Assembly (NCBI GenBank): GCA_004556205.1
Contig: SFIL01000016.1
Location: 4,788-68,787, forward strand
DNA: 64,000 nt
From: Clostridiales bacterium
GTDB taxonomy: Bacteria > Bacillota > Clostridia > Oscillospirales > Oscillospiraceae
Direction of reading: 5' to 3'
Shown: positions 7,561 through 15,957 of the stretch, in pieces
How the letters are laid out: each line of letters begins with the position of its first letter
How positions within the stretch are numbered: position 1 is the first letter of the stretch
Notes under the pieces: model-generated
What the model saw: the letters and a program-made list of their open reading frames with translations, nothing else
Told to the model about the DNA's origin: nothing
Database searches by the model: none
Position numbers and translations under genes: made by a program

Positions 7561-9310
7561 CGCTTACTTTTTGACTGCCGTTGTGCAGGAACTGAGCCCG
7601 ATCCTGCTCGGTGCGCGCATTGATAAAATTCAGCAACCCTCGCGCGACACGGTGCTTTTGCAGCTCCGCGGACGGGAAAAGCTTCTGCTCTCGGCGAATG
7701 TCAATCGCCCGCGCATTCATCTGACGCAGGCGAGCTTTGACAATCCCGCGCAGCCGCCGATGTTCTGTATGCTTCTGCGCAAGCATCTGTCCGGCGGACG
7801 CATCTCGGAGATCACGCAGCCTACCGCCGAACGCGTCGTGCATCTCAGCTTTGACTGCACGGATGAGATGGGCGTTCCCTGCCGTAAGGAGCTGATCTTG
7901 GAGCTGATGGGGCGGAATTCCAATCTCATCCTGACGGGCGCGGACGGGCGTATTCTCGACTGCCTGCGGCGCGTGGATTTTGAGATGTCCGAGACGCGGC
8001 AATTGCTTCCCGGGCTGTTCTATCACGAGCCGCCCAAGCAGGCCAAGCGCATCCCGCACGAGACGGGAGAGGCGGAGCTTTTGGCGCTTTTGCAGGCGGA
8101 GAACAGCCCGAAGCGACTGGATAAATGGCTGATCGACACCTTCGCCGGGCTGTCCCCTCTGATCGCGCGCGAACTGACCTACCGTCTGAGCGGCGAGACG
8201 GACACGGATATTTTAACCATCGACCGACCGAAAGCGGCGGCGTTTTTGGCGCGGGAGCTTTCCATGAAGGAAATACCGAAGCCCTATCTGCTTTTGCGTG
8301 AGGGCGAGGAAAAGCCCGCCGATTTCACCTATCGTCCGATCGTCCAGTACGGCAATTATATGCTTGGACGCGAAATGGCAAGCTTTTCCGCCCTGCTCGA
8401 CGCGTTTTATACCGAGACGGACCGTGCCGACCGCATTCGGCAGAAGTCGCAGACCCTGCGCAAAACGGTCACGACGCTGCATGACCGCGCCCTGCGCAAG
8501 CTTGAAATACAGCGGCAGGAGCGCGAGGCGACGCTCGACCGCGAGGCCCTGCGCCGCATGGGCGACATCGTCACCGCGAATCTCCACGCAATCACACGCG
8601 GACAGACGCTCCTCCGCGCAGTGGATTTTTACGATGCGGAGATGAAAGAAATTGAAATACCGCTCAAGCCGAATCTCTCGCCGCAACAGAATGCCGCGAA
8701 GTTTTACAAGGACTACGCCAAGGCAAAACACGCGGAAAAGATTCTCACCGAGCAGATCGCGCACGGTGAAATAGAGGTCAATTATCTCGCGGGCGTGTTA
8801 GAGGAGCTGGCGCGAGCGGAAAATGAGCGAGATTTGAGCGAAATACGAGCGGAATTGGAGGAGGGCGGCTATCTCCGCTCTGCCGACCGCCAGAAAAACG
8901 GCAAAGCAGGCAAGCAGATGAAGCAAGCACCCTCTAAGCCGATGGCATTCCGCTCCTCCGACGGTTTCCCAATCTTAGTCGGGCGCAACAACCGTCAAAA
9001 CGATCAATTATCACTCAAAAGCGCTCATAAAAGTGACATCTGGCTGCACGCACAGAAAATTCACGGCGCACACGTCATAATCGAGTGTGCCGGCGCAGAG
9101 GTTCCCGATCAAACGATCACTGAGGCAGCAATGCTGGCAGCGTATTATTCCGAGGCGCGGGAGGGTCAGAATGTTCCCGTCGATGTGACACCGGTGCGAT
9201 TCTTGAAAAAGCCGAACGGTGCCAAGCCCGGTATGGTGGTCTATGACCGCTATCGCACCGTCATCGTCACCCCAAGCGCCACTCTGCCCGTAGCTCTGCA
9301 GAAGGGCTGA
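7550..9310 (+). CDS. rqcH: NFACT-family ribosome quality control protein RqcH
   Basis: The 586-residue protein has an N-terminal NFACT-N domain (PFDAYFLTAVVQELSPILLGARIDKI), HhH segments in the middle, a long coiled coil near residues 270-420, and the NFACT-R domain with FPILVGRNNRQNDQLSLK. DIWLHAQKIHGAHVII is the highly conserved core. RqcH binds stalled 50S-peptidyl-tRNA complexes and recruits tRNA-Ala to add alanine tails. The length is usual for the family and there is no damage. The start ATG at 7550 overlaps mrnC and follows GGAGGAAG. Confidence 0.92.
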   Translation: MPFDAYFLTAVVQELSPILLGARIDKIQQPSRDTVLLQLRGREKLLLSANVNRPRIHLTQASFDNPAQPPMFCMLLRKHLSGGRISEITQPTAERVVHLSFDCTDEMGVPCRKELILELMGRNSNLILTGADGRILDCLRRVDFEMSETRQLLPGLFYHEPPKQAKRIPHETGEAELLALLQAENSPKRLDKWLIDTFAGLSPLIARELTYRLSGETDTDILTIDRPKAAAFLARELSMKEIPKPYLLLREGEEKPADFTYRPIVQYGNYMLGREMASFSALLDAFYTETDRADRIRQKSQTLRKTVTTLHDRALRKLEIQRQEREATLDREALRRMGDIVTANLHAITRGQTLLRAVDFYDAEMKEIEIPLKPNLSPQQNAAKFYKDYAKAKHAEKILTEQIAHGEIEVNYLAGVLEELARAENERDLSEIRAELEEGGYLRSADRQKNGKAGKQMKQAPSKPMAFRSSDGFPILVGRNNRQNDQLSLKSAHKSDIWLHAQKIHGAHVIIECAGAEVPDQTITEAAMLAAYYSEAREGQNVPVDVTPVRFLKKPNGAKPGMVVYDRYRTVIVTPSATLPVALQKG

Positions 9311-9355
9311 TACAGCGCACGCACGCTTTGACATTGCATCCCGTTTTACGAAAGA

Positions 9356-9395
9356 AAGCTCCGCTGCGGATCGCTTGCGATCCGCAGCGGAGCTT
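9356..9395. terminator. Long hairpin after rqcH
   Basis: A perfect 18-bp stem (AAGCTCCGCTGCGGATCG and its complement) with a CTTG loop lies 46 bp after the rqcH stop. There is no long T tract (TTATTC follows), so termination efficiency is uncertain. Confidence 0.6.
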
Positions 9396-9449
9396 ATTCG
9401 TATGCGCGGGCAGCACTGCTGCGTTTTTTCGGGAGAACACATTCTCAAA

Positions 9450-9500
9450 GGAACCTCCGAATAAATCGCTGACCACGCTTGCGATTTCATCAGAGGTTCC
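9450..9500. repeat. MITE-like inverted repeat, copy 2 (short)
   Basis: This 51-bp copy begins GGAACCTCCGAATAAATCGC and ends GCGATTTCATCAGAGGTTCC, a near-perfect inverted repeat. The interior is only GCTGACCACGC or so, shorter than in the other copies. Confidence 0.8.
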
Positions 9501-9512
9501 CAAGAATCGGTA

Positions 9513-9824
9513 TCAATCCAACGATTTCAGATAAAGCGTCAGCAGTGCGAGTGCCGTTTCGCGGTTTCTCGGCGAGCAGGTGTTCAGGCGTTCGAGCAAC
9601 TCTTCCAGGCGCAGCGTGCAGAGCGGGCTATCGTCCGTGAGAAGCTCATCCGGCGTAACATGCAGCACGGCGCAGATCCTCAGTACGGTTTCCACGCGCA
9701 TATTCACATTTCCGCATTCGATATCGGCGTATGCGCGATCCGAAAGCCCCGCCTGCGTCAAGCCCATTCGTTTACGAAATGCCAGCATTCTGTTCCCGAT
9801 CGTTCGAAAATCGTATATCAGCAT
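9513..9824 (-). CDS. XRE-family transcriptional regulator
   Basis: The 103-residue protein has a helix-turn-helix at about residues 10-62. FRKRMGLTQAGLSDRAYADIE covers the recognition region, then VLRICAVLHVTPDELL. The C-terminal part, RLEELLERLNTCSPRNRETALALLTLYLK, is a short helical tail probably used for dimerisation. GGAGGG precedes the ATG. It is divergent from the SLH gene at 10005, with an inverted repeat in the shared region, so it probably regulates itself and that gene. Confidence 0.85.
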   Translation of the reverse strand: MLIYDFRTIGNRMLAFRKRMGLTQAGLSDRAYADIECGNVNMRVETVLRICAVLHVTPDELLTDDSPLCTLRLEELLERLNTCSPRNRETALALLTLYLKSLD

Positions 9825-9853
9825 ATGTGCCCTCCCTCGCCTTCATTGATTCT

Positions 9854-9907
9854 ATAGGAATTAGAGTTCCTATCTCGCTTGACAAATAGGAAGTACGCTG
9901 CTATAAT
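9854..9907 (+). promoter_or_regulatory. SigA promoter with putative XRE operator
   Basis: TTGACA (9879-9884), a 17-bp spacer and TATAAT (9902-9907) form a perfect consensus promoter for the SLH gene. Just upstream is an inverted repeat, ATAGGAA-N6-TTCCTAT (9854-9873). A third half-site ATAGGAA lies at 9886-9892 inside the spacer. A repressor bound there would block the promoter. The divergent XRE gene is the obvious candidate. Confidence 0.8.
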
Positions 9908-10004
9908 TATAAAATATAAAAAATACAGCTCCTGTTTGTTCTGTGCCCACTCCTTTTCGCAGCGGCGGGAACTGAATTTAGAGATAAAACGGAGGTATAC
10001 GAAC

Positions 10005-11246
10005 ATGAAAAAAATGAAAAGAACCGCTCGCATTTTCCTCACCGCGCTCTTGCTTATTGCGTTACTTGCATCCTCTGTGGCTTACGCCGCAAGCTATCCC
10101 TTAATCTACCTCGCCTCAGATTCGTATAACATGACCTACGCTGAGGGCACAGTCGCAAAATTCACGTTCACAATTTTCCCCGAGTATAAGAACGAAACGC
10201 TGCATTTCAATGTGTATGACGCAAACCATAAGAGTGTCGCCTATCTGGATCAAGACTTCTATAACACCTCCAGCAAGATGCGCGAATTTACGGTCACCGT
10301 GAATACAGCGGGCTACTCCGGCACCTACACGGTTGAATACTATATGTCCTTCTATTCTTTCATGGAATGGCACGACGCGCCCCGTAAATACACCACGACC
10401 ATGACGGTGGTCAAGGGCTGCACCGGCGGCGCACACACCTGGGACAAGGGCTATGTATACAATGAACCGACCTGCACGGAAACCGGCAAGGCAAAGTTCA
10501 CCTGCACCAAGTGCGGCGTGACACAGTTTGATGAGATCGCCGCGCTGGGACATGCGTGGAATAACGGCGAAATCACACTCGAGCCGACGCAGACGACCGA
10601 CGGTAAGATGCTGTACACCTGTACACGCTGCGATGCCACAAAGGAGGTCACCATCTATTGTACCGGCGGCGGAAGCTGCGCGAGCAGCAAGTTCACCGAC
10701 GCGCCTTCGATCTCCAACTGGGCGCACAGAGGCATTGACTTCGCGGTGGAGCATGGTCTTTTCGGCGGTACAAGCGCAACGACCTTTGAGCCGGAAAGCC
10801 CGATGACAAGAGCAATGCTCGTCACCGTGCTGTGGCGTTATGAGGGGCAGCCGACCGGCTACGAAAACACCTTCTCCGATGTGAACGCGAAGGACGGAAG
10901 CTGGTACATTGACGCGGTTGCCTGGGCAGCCTCCGACGGCATTGTCGGCGGTATCGGCAAGAACCGCTTTGATCCCGAAGGCAAGATCACCCGTGAGCAG
11001 ATGGCAACGATCCTCTACCGTTACGCGGACAAGCGCGGGATCGACACCGATGCGTACGATGATCTGAGTGCCTTCCCCGATGCAGACAAGGTGGAAAGCT
11101 GGGCAAAGGACGCAATGCAGTGGGCAGTCGCGGAGAATCTGATCGGCGGCTCCGACGGCATGCTGCTGCCGCAGGGCAACGCGACCAGAGCACAGGTTGC
11201 GACAATCCTGATGCGCTTTATCCAGAACGTTGTTAACGCAGGTTAA
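10005..11246 (+). CDS. Secreted SLH-domain surface protein
   Basis: The 413-residue protein has a clear signal peptide (MKKMKRTARIFLTALLLIA, cleavage near AYAAS). A beta-rich region of about 110 residues follows with no recognised fold. Next come two repeats of the form TCTETGKAKFTCTKCG and ALGHAW, with CxxC pairs. Three SLH domains fill residues about 220-410 (for example FTDAPSISNWAHRGIDFAVEHG and FSDVNAKDGSWYIDAVAWA, each followed by a TRAM or TREQ motif). SLH domains bind pyruvylated secondary wall polymer. GGAGGT precedes the ATG. The same CxxC/GHxW repeats occur in the giant protein at 51391..59379. The ligand or role is unknown. Confidence 0.85.
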   Translation: MKKMKRTARIFLTALLLIALLASSVAYAASYPLIYLASDSYNMTYAEGTVAKFTFTIFPEYKNETLHFNVYDANHKSVAYLDQDFYNTSSKMREFTVTVNTAGYSGTYTVEYYMSFYSFMEWHDAPRKYTTTMTVVKGCTGGAHTWDKGYVYNEPTCTETGKAKFTCTKCGVTQFDEIAALGHAWNNGEITLEPTQTTDGKMLYTCTRCDATKEVTIYCTGGGSCASSKFTDAPSISNWAHRGIDFAVEHGLFGGTSATTFEPESPMTRAMLVTVLWRYEGQPTGYENTFSDVNAKDGSWYIDAVAWAASDGIVGGIGKNRFDPEGKITREQMATILYRYADKRGIDTDAYDDLSAFPDADKVESWAKDAMQWAVAENLIGGSDGMLLPQGNATRAQVATILMRFIQNVVNAG

Positions 11247-11270
11247 CAAAATCAAGGGGTAGCCCCAACG

Positions 11271-11306
11271 TGTCATTGCGAGGAGCGCAGCGACATGGCA
11301 ATCTCG
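11271..11306 (+). repeat. TGTCATTGCG-family repeat, single copy
   Basis: One direct copy runs from TGTCATTGCGAGGAGCGCAG to GGCAATCTCG, close to the form of those at 26709 and 59912. Confidence 0.8.
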
Positions 11307-11324
11307 TGCAGGCAATTTCTCTCA

Positions 11325-11413
11325 TGTCATTCTGAGGGAGCAACGCGGCCGAAGAATCTCCTGTGTAGGCTGAAGTTCCTGCATGAGATTCTTCGCCGGC
11401 ACTCAGAATGACA
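11325..11413. repeat. TGTCATTCTG-family inverted pair
   Basis: The left arm is TGTCATTCTGAGGGAGCAAC to GAAGAATCTC, and the right arm is GAGATTCTTC to CACTCAGAATGACA. The arms are complementary and the element can fold as a long hairpin. A degenerate partner lies at 11497-11534. Confidence 0.75.
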
Positions 11414-11438
11414 TGAACGAGACTTTTTCGAAACACTG

Positions 11439-11475
11439 AAACAGCTCCCGATGAAGCTTTCATCGGGAGCTGTTT
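11439..11475. terminator. Strong hairpin between convergent SLH genes
   Basis: A perfect 16-bp stem, AAACAGCTCCCGATGA and its complement, with a 5-nt loop is flanked by A on one side and T on the other. It could terminate either strand. Confidence 0.65.
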
Positions 11476-11534
11476 GCATGTTGAAAAAGTCCTCTGTGCC
11501 ATTCCGAGGAGGCGGTACGCCGACGAAGAATCTT

Positions 11535-11606
11535 GGGAACCTCTGAATAAATCGGCTACGGTGGTCAGCGGATCTTTTGCCGCAGCCGATTTATTTAGAG
11601 GTTCCC
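11535..11606. repeat. MITE-like inverted repeat, copy 3
   Basis: This 72-bp element begins GGGAACCTCTGAATAAATCG and ends CGATTTATTTAGAGGTTCCC, the best-conserved inverted ends in the window. The interior GGTCAGCGGATCTTTTGCCG matches copy 1. Confidence 0.85.
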
Positions 11607-11625
11607 TAAAGCTTTTTGACAGACT

Positions 11626-11654
11626 AAAGCGAGGGTGCGGTGCACCCTCGCTTT
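11626..11654 (-). terminator. Hairpin after the nucleotidase gene
   Basis: A perfect 13-bp stem, AAAGCGAGGGTGC / GCACCCTCGCTTT, with a 3-nt loop lies about 70 bp after the stop of the gene at 11722..15675. The T tract is short, so its efficiency is uncertain. Confidence 0.5.
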
Positions 11655-11721
11655 GCTGTGTAAAGAATCCGATACGGAAATATACCGACATCCGATTCCC
11701 CTATGAATCTCTTACGTTCGA

Positions 11722-14700
11722 TTATTCGCCGTACAGTTCGAGCCAAATGCAGAAGACCTTTGCCGCCTGCGCGCGGGTGGCAAGACCCTGCGGATCAAGG
11801 TAGAAGTTCTTGTCGCCTTCAAAGGTGGTGCCGCCGATGATCTCCTTGCCGACTGCCCACTTCATCGCCTCAACGGCGTATTTCGTGACCTTTTCGGCAT
11901 CCTTGAACTTGCTGAGGTCGCCCGTGCCGGCTTCTTCTTTCTCGATACGGTGGAACATCGTCACCATTTCCTCACGGGTGACGTTGCCCTCGGGATTGAA
12001 GCAGTTATTGCCGACGCCGTTGACAACGCCTTCCTTCTGCGCCCAGGCAATCGCCTTGGCATAATACTGATCCTGCGGGACATCGGTGAAGGTGCTGTAG
12101 CCCTCGACCTCCGGTTCGCCCGCAACGCGGTAGAGCATGACTGCCATCTGACCGCGAGTCAGATTGTCCTCCGGCCCGAAGGTCGTTGCGGTGTTGCCGT
12201 TAACGATGCCCGCCGCAGACATCTGCATCACGTAATCATAGTACCATGCGTCTTCCTTCACATCGGTAAAGGTCTTCGCGGGAACGATGGTGATTCTTCC
12301 TTCACCGGTAACCTCCGCGTAGTTCGCGCCGAGGACGGAGTTTGCAGCTTCAATCTCATGCTTGCCGTCCTTTTCGGGGAAGGACTTGACATAGTTTGCA
12401 AGCACCAGGTAGTCCTCCATGACATAGTCGAGGACATTGACCGCACCCTTAAACATTGCGAAGCCGTCGCCGAGGTCACGCAGTGTGTAGTTATAGCCCG
12501 CCATGTTGTAGGTCTTGGTCAGGTCGAGCGGTTCGCCGCCGATGGTGACGTTCTTCACGCGGTACTCGCCGGTGGGTCCCGCAGTCCATACGCCCTTCTC
12601 ATCCTTCTGCACGGTGCTGGGGATATAGGTGTGGATCTCATAGGTCACGCCGGATACCTGAAGGAAGCCGCCGCATTCCGCCTTGCCGACATCACGGGCG
12701 CCCCATTCGAGCGCGTCGAGGATCTGCTGACCGGTGACCGTGATCAGGCAAGCGACGTTGCCAAAGGTGTGGATCGTCTTGCAGGTCTTGTAGGAGATAT
12801 CGCCGGTGACCGCATTGTTGCGGACACCGCCGCCGTTCATAATGGCAAGGTCGACATCGAGATCCATGTTATCGAACAGATAGTACAGCGCGTCAGCCGC
12901 AAAGTCGCCGGTGTTGGTCTCCTGCTTACGCACAAGACGGATGGCATTCTGGTCAGCGGGAACATTACGATCGTAGTTGTCGAAGGTCAGCGCGGTATGA
13001 CCGATGACCTCGCCGAGTTTCGTGTCGATCTCCGCAATATGCTCGTCCTTGATCGCCTTGACCGCCGCGTCGGAGCCGGTGTATTCGGTGATCAGCTCGG
13101 ACTTGATGCCGTCGGCGCTGATACTCATTCTGCCGATGGCATCAAAGTAGCTGCCGGTCTGTGTCAGAACGACGGTCTCGCCGTCCTTGTCCTTGACCTC
13201 CTTCATCGGAACGGTGCTGTGGGAGTGGCCATCGATGAACGCGTCAAGACCGGTGGTGTTGGCAATGACCTCTTCACTCGTCCAGGGCTTGCTGGAGGGG
13301 TCGTCGCCGCAGTGGCCGAGAGCGATGACATAGTCCGCGCCGGCCCTCTTGGCTGCGTCAACGGCAGCCTGCACGGCTGCGTACAGCTCCTTGCCGTCGG
13401 TGCCGCCGGAGATGCCGTAGATGTAGTTGCCGTTTTCATCCTGGAAATACTTCGGAGTGGACTTAGTGAAGGATTCCGGCGTGGTGACGCCGACAACGGC
13501 GATCTTCTTGCCGCCGGCTTCGAAGATCTTGAAGCCGTCAAGAACGCCGCCCGTTGCCATGCCGTGATCCTCATGGTAGAAGTTGCAGGAGAGGTAGGGA
13601 TAGTCCGCTTCCTCGATGATTTCAAGCGTGCGCTCCATGCCGTAGTCAAACTCATGGTTGCCGAGGGTCGCTGCATCGTAGCCCGCAGCGTTCATCAGCT
13701 TGATGATGGTTTCGCCCTTGTCCATGGAACCGTAAGCGGTGCCCTGCACATGGTCGCCTGCGTCAAGCAGGAGGACGCCCTTTGCCCATGTCGCCGTCTC
13801 GTCCTTCAGCGCGGCAATGTTGTCATAAGACAGTGCGCCGTCAATGTAGGTGTGAACGTCGTTGGTGTAATAGATGATGACCTGATCCTTCGGCTCAAGC
13901 AGCTTCCATGTGGAGGTGATGGTCGGCGTGATCTTGCCCGCCTTCTGGATGTAGTCCATCAGGAGGCTTCTTGCTTGACCGAGATCCTCGCCCTGAATCA
14001 TGTCGAACTGGGTCGAGTAGATGATGCGGTCGGGATCGTTCGCTTCAAACTCGCAGCCGTGGGCGTTGAGCCACTTGACATAGTTGCCGCCGCCGTTGTA
14101 GCGGTAGTTGTTGACGACGACCGTAAAGGTATCGTCCGCTTTGACTTCCTCGCCGTTGTAGGTCATGGAAGCGATACGTCTGCCGACCGGCTCGGTGTAG
14201 TCGATCTCGTAGGAGAAGCCGTCGCCGTAGATAACGTCATAGTAGGTGAGGTCGCCGTTCGTGACATAGGGCTTGCCCTCGCCGTCGATGCGGATCTTCG
14301 AGGCGGCGAATTCGAGCCACTGATGGATCTCCTCGCCGTTCATGGTGATCTGATAGAACCAGTTTTCGAAGCGGTAGAGCTTGAACATATCGCCGAGGAA
14401 GATATCACCCTTGTCGATGATGTTCGCATTGTCGCCCGAGGTCAGCGGCGCGGAAATGGAGAGCTGCGCGGGCTTGTCGTCGGTCTTGTCATCGGGCGTG
14501 TTCAGCCCGGTGTTGTCATAAGCGCCCCAGAGCTGGACTGTGTTAATCAGGTCCATAAACGCCGACGGCGCGGTGCCGAGGTTCGCAGCAGGATAGTCAT
14601 CGGTCGCCTCACCGATCTTGATGCCCATATATTCGTTCCAAACGGTTTCCTCATAGGGCTTGAGGATCTCAACAAGCGCCTCGTCGAGGGCATAATTCTC

Positions 14701-15675
14701 CATGTTCTTGACTTCCGGGGTCAGGGTTGCCTCGCCCGTGGTCTTGTTGTAAGAGACAGCAACCTGCGCGACGGCGCGCGCCTTGGTGTAAGGCTGGAGG
14801 ATGGGAACGGTCTTGCCGTCCTTGTTGGCGACCTCCGTCACCTGATTGCCATGCTCATGACCGGAGAAGACACAGGCAATGCTGTTCGTCTCCTGCACAA
14901 GACGCTCCATGAAGTCCGAGCCTTCGTCCGAGCCGATGCCGCTGTGGGCCATAACGACGATCATGTCCGCCTTTTCGAGCATTTCCGGCTCATAGTGCTT
15001 ATAGGTCTCGATAATATCCGCAAAGTAGATGCCCTTCCAGTTGGCGGGGATATCCCACTTCGGGACATTCGGGTTGCCGAAGCCGATGATGGCGACCTTC
15101 ACGCCGCCCATTTCCTTGATGACATAGGGCTCGTAGCCGTTCCAGGTTTTCCAGTCCTTGCTCTCGGCACTATTCGTGCCTGCGTCAAGGTAGTTCGCCA
15201 CGCAGACATTCATCTGCTTTTCCGTTTCGGTGCTTTCGGCGGTCGCATAGTCCAACTGACGCTGCAGGATCTTCAGACCGTAGTTGAACTCATGGTTGCC
15301 CACGACCCACATATCGTAGCCGATGGTACGCAGCGCCTTGATTGCGGGATCGTCTTCCTCGGGCTTCTGGAATGCGTAGTAATAAGTCAGCGGAGCGCCC
15401 TGAATCGTATCGCCGAGATCGGCAACGAAGAGGCTTTCTCCGTACTTTTCACGCATTTCCCCGATGTAGGTGGACACGCGGGTCAGGCCGCGTTTATAAG
15501 TGCCGCTTTGGGATTGATCCACCGTGTAATCCGTGGCATAGATCTGACCGTGCAGGTCGGACGTCACCACAAATGCGAATTCCGTTTTCTCATCCTCTGC
15601 GAAAACGGACGGGAGCATTGCCAGCACCATGCACAGCACCAGCAGCATAGACAGAACGCGCGATAGCTTCTTCAT
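11722..15675 (-). CDS. Surface-anchored two-headed nucleotidase / cyclic phosphodiesterase with SLH domains
   Basis: The 1317-residue protein has a signal peptide ending VFAEDE and two complete metallophosphoesterase plus 5'-nucleotidase-C units. Unit 1 (about 30-610) has TSDLHGQIY, ADLGDTIQG, VVGNHEFNYG and FSGHEHGNQV, the style of 2',3'-cyclic-nucleotide phosphodiesterases. Unit 2 (about 625-1110) has YTNDVHTYI, LDAGDHVQG, TLGNHEFDYG and IDGHSHSTV, then NGGGVRNN, the style of 5'-nucleotidases. All dinuclear-metal ligands appear intact in both. Three SLH domains occupy about 1135-1317. The doubled layout resembles Bacillus YfkN. It probably scavenges phosphate and nucleosides from extracellular nucleotides at the cell surface. 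GGAGAG precedes the ATG at 15675. Confidence 0.9.
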   Translation of the reverse strand: MKKLSRVLSMLLVLCMVLAMLPSVFAEDEKTEFAFVVTSDLHGQIYATDYTVDQSQSGTYKRGLTRVSTYIGEMREKYGESLFVADLGDTIQGAPLTYYYAFQKPEEDDPAIKALRTIGYDMWVVGNHEFNYGLKILQRQLDYATAESTETEKQMNVCVANYLDAGTNSAESKDWKTWNGYEPYVIKEMGGVKVAIIGFGNPNVPKWDIPANWKGIYFADIIETYKHYEPEMLEKADMIVVMAHSGIGSDEGSDFMERLVQETNSIACVFSGHEHGNQVTEVANKDGKTVPILQPYTKARAVAQVAVSYNKTTGEATLTPEVKNMENYALDEALVEILKPYEETVWNEYMGIKIGEATDDYPAANLGTAPSAFMDLINTVQLWGAYDNTGLNTPDDKTDDKPAQLSISAPLTSGDNANIIDKGDIFLGDMFKLYRFENWFYQITMNGEEIHQWLEFAASKIRIDGEGKPYVTNGDLTYYDVIYGDGFSYEIDYTEPVGRRIASMTYNGEEVKADDTFTVVVNNYRYNGGGNYVKWLNAHGCEFEANDPDRIIYSTQFDMIQGEDLGQARSLLMDYIQKAGKITPTITSTWKLLEPKDQVIIYYTNDVHTYIDGALSYDNIAALKDETATWAKGVLLLDAGDHVQGTAYGSMDKGETIIKLMNAAGYDAATLGNHEFDYGMERTLEIIEEADYPYLSCNFYHEDHGMATGGVLDGFKIFEAGGKKIAVVGVTTPESFTKSTPKYFQDENGNYIYGISGGTDGKELYAAVQAAVDAAKRAGADYVIALGHCGDDPSSKPWTSEEVIANTTGLDAFIDGHSHSTVPMKEVKDKDGETVVLTQTGSYFDAIGRMSISADGIKSELITEYTGSDAAVKAIKDEHIAEIDTKLGEVIGHTALTFDNYDRNVPADQNAIRLVRKQETNTGDFAADALYYLFDNMDLDVDLAIMNGGGVRNNAVTGDISYKTCKTIHTFGNVACLITVTGQQILDALEWGARDVGKAECGGFLQVSGVTYEIHTYIPSTVQKDEKGVWTAGPTGEYRVKNVTIGGEPLDLTKTYNMAGYNYTLRDLGDGFAMFKGAVNVLDYVMEDYLVLANYVKSFPEKDGKHEIEAANSVLGANYAEVTGEGRITIVPAKTFTDVKEDAWYYDYVMQMSAAGIVNGNTATTFGPEDNLTRGQMAVMLYRVAGEPEVEGYSTFTDVPQDQYYAKAIAWAQKEGVVNGVGNNCFNPEGNVTREEMVTMFHRIEKEEAGTGDLSKFKDAEKVTKYAVEAMKWAVGKEIIGGTTFEGDKNFYLDPQGLATRAQAAKVFCIWLELYGE

Positions 15676-15841
15676 ATGGTACTCTCCTTCTCACAATAAG
15701 ATTTGGGATACGAACCGCATCCTCTGTTTCATTATAACATTCTTTCAAGTTTTGTCTATACAGGTGATGTAAATTTGTAGGATTGCACAAACCATCCCCC
15801 TTGGAATCAGCCATTCTGCCCCGTATGGGCGAAGGGCTAAG

Positions 15842-15862
15842 AGTGAACAGTGAATAGTGAAC
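15842..15862. repeat. Three 7-bp tandem units (AGTGAAC/AGTGAAT)
   Basis: AGTGAAC, AGTGAAT and AGTGAAC are consecutive. The reverse complement of the same heptamer recurs at 15905-15916, 19704-19752 and 26842-26856. Confidence 0.7.
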
Positions 15863-15916
15863 AACTAAGGATGCCGCGCGCTACAGCTTCCCACAGACAG
15901 CCACCTATTCACTATT

Positions 15917-15956
15917 AAAACGATCTCCCCCCGAAATTGCGGAGGGAGATCGTTTT
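15917..15956. terminator. Terminator of the CFI-box gene
   Basis: A perfect 13-bp stem, AAAACGATCTCCC / GGGAGATCGTTTT, directly follows the stop codon of the gene at 15958..16884. On the minus strand the stem ends in TTTTAAT. Confidence 0.85.
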
Positions 15957-15957
15957 T

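Larger units (their letters stand above)
11247..11721. other. Intergenic region made of repeats and hairpins
   Basis: This 475-bp gap between convergent SLH genes holds no credible gene. It is a chain of repeat elements: a TGTCATTGCG copy, a TGTCATTCTG pair, a hairpin, part of a second TGTCATTCTG-like unit at about 11497-11534, a MITE-like copy and a further hairpin. Confidence 0.7.

Noticed and set aside
10116..11315. A 399-codon minus-strand frame opposite the SLH gene
   Set aside because: It is antisense to a signal-peptide SLH protein that has an excellent promoter and ribosome site. Its first residues are translated repeat DNA.
11950..15666. A 1238-codon open frame on the plus strand opposite the nucleotidase gene
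   Set aside because: It is the antisense frame of a high-GC gene with strong third-position bias. It has no ribosome site, domain or signal peptide, and the minus-strand protein has full catalytic motifs.
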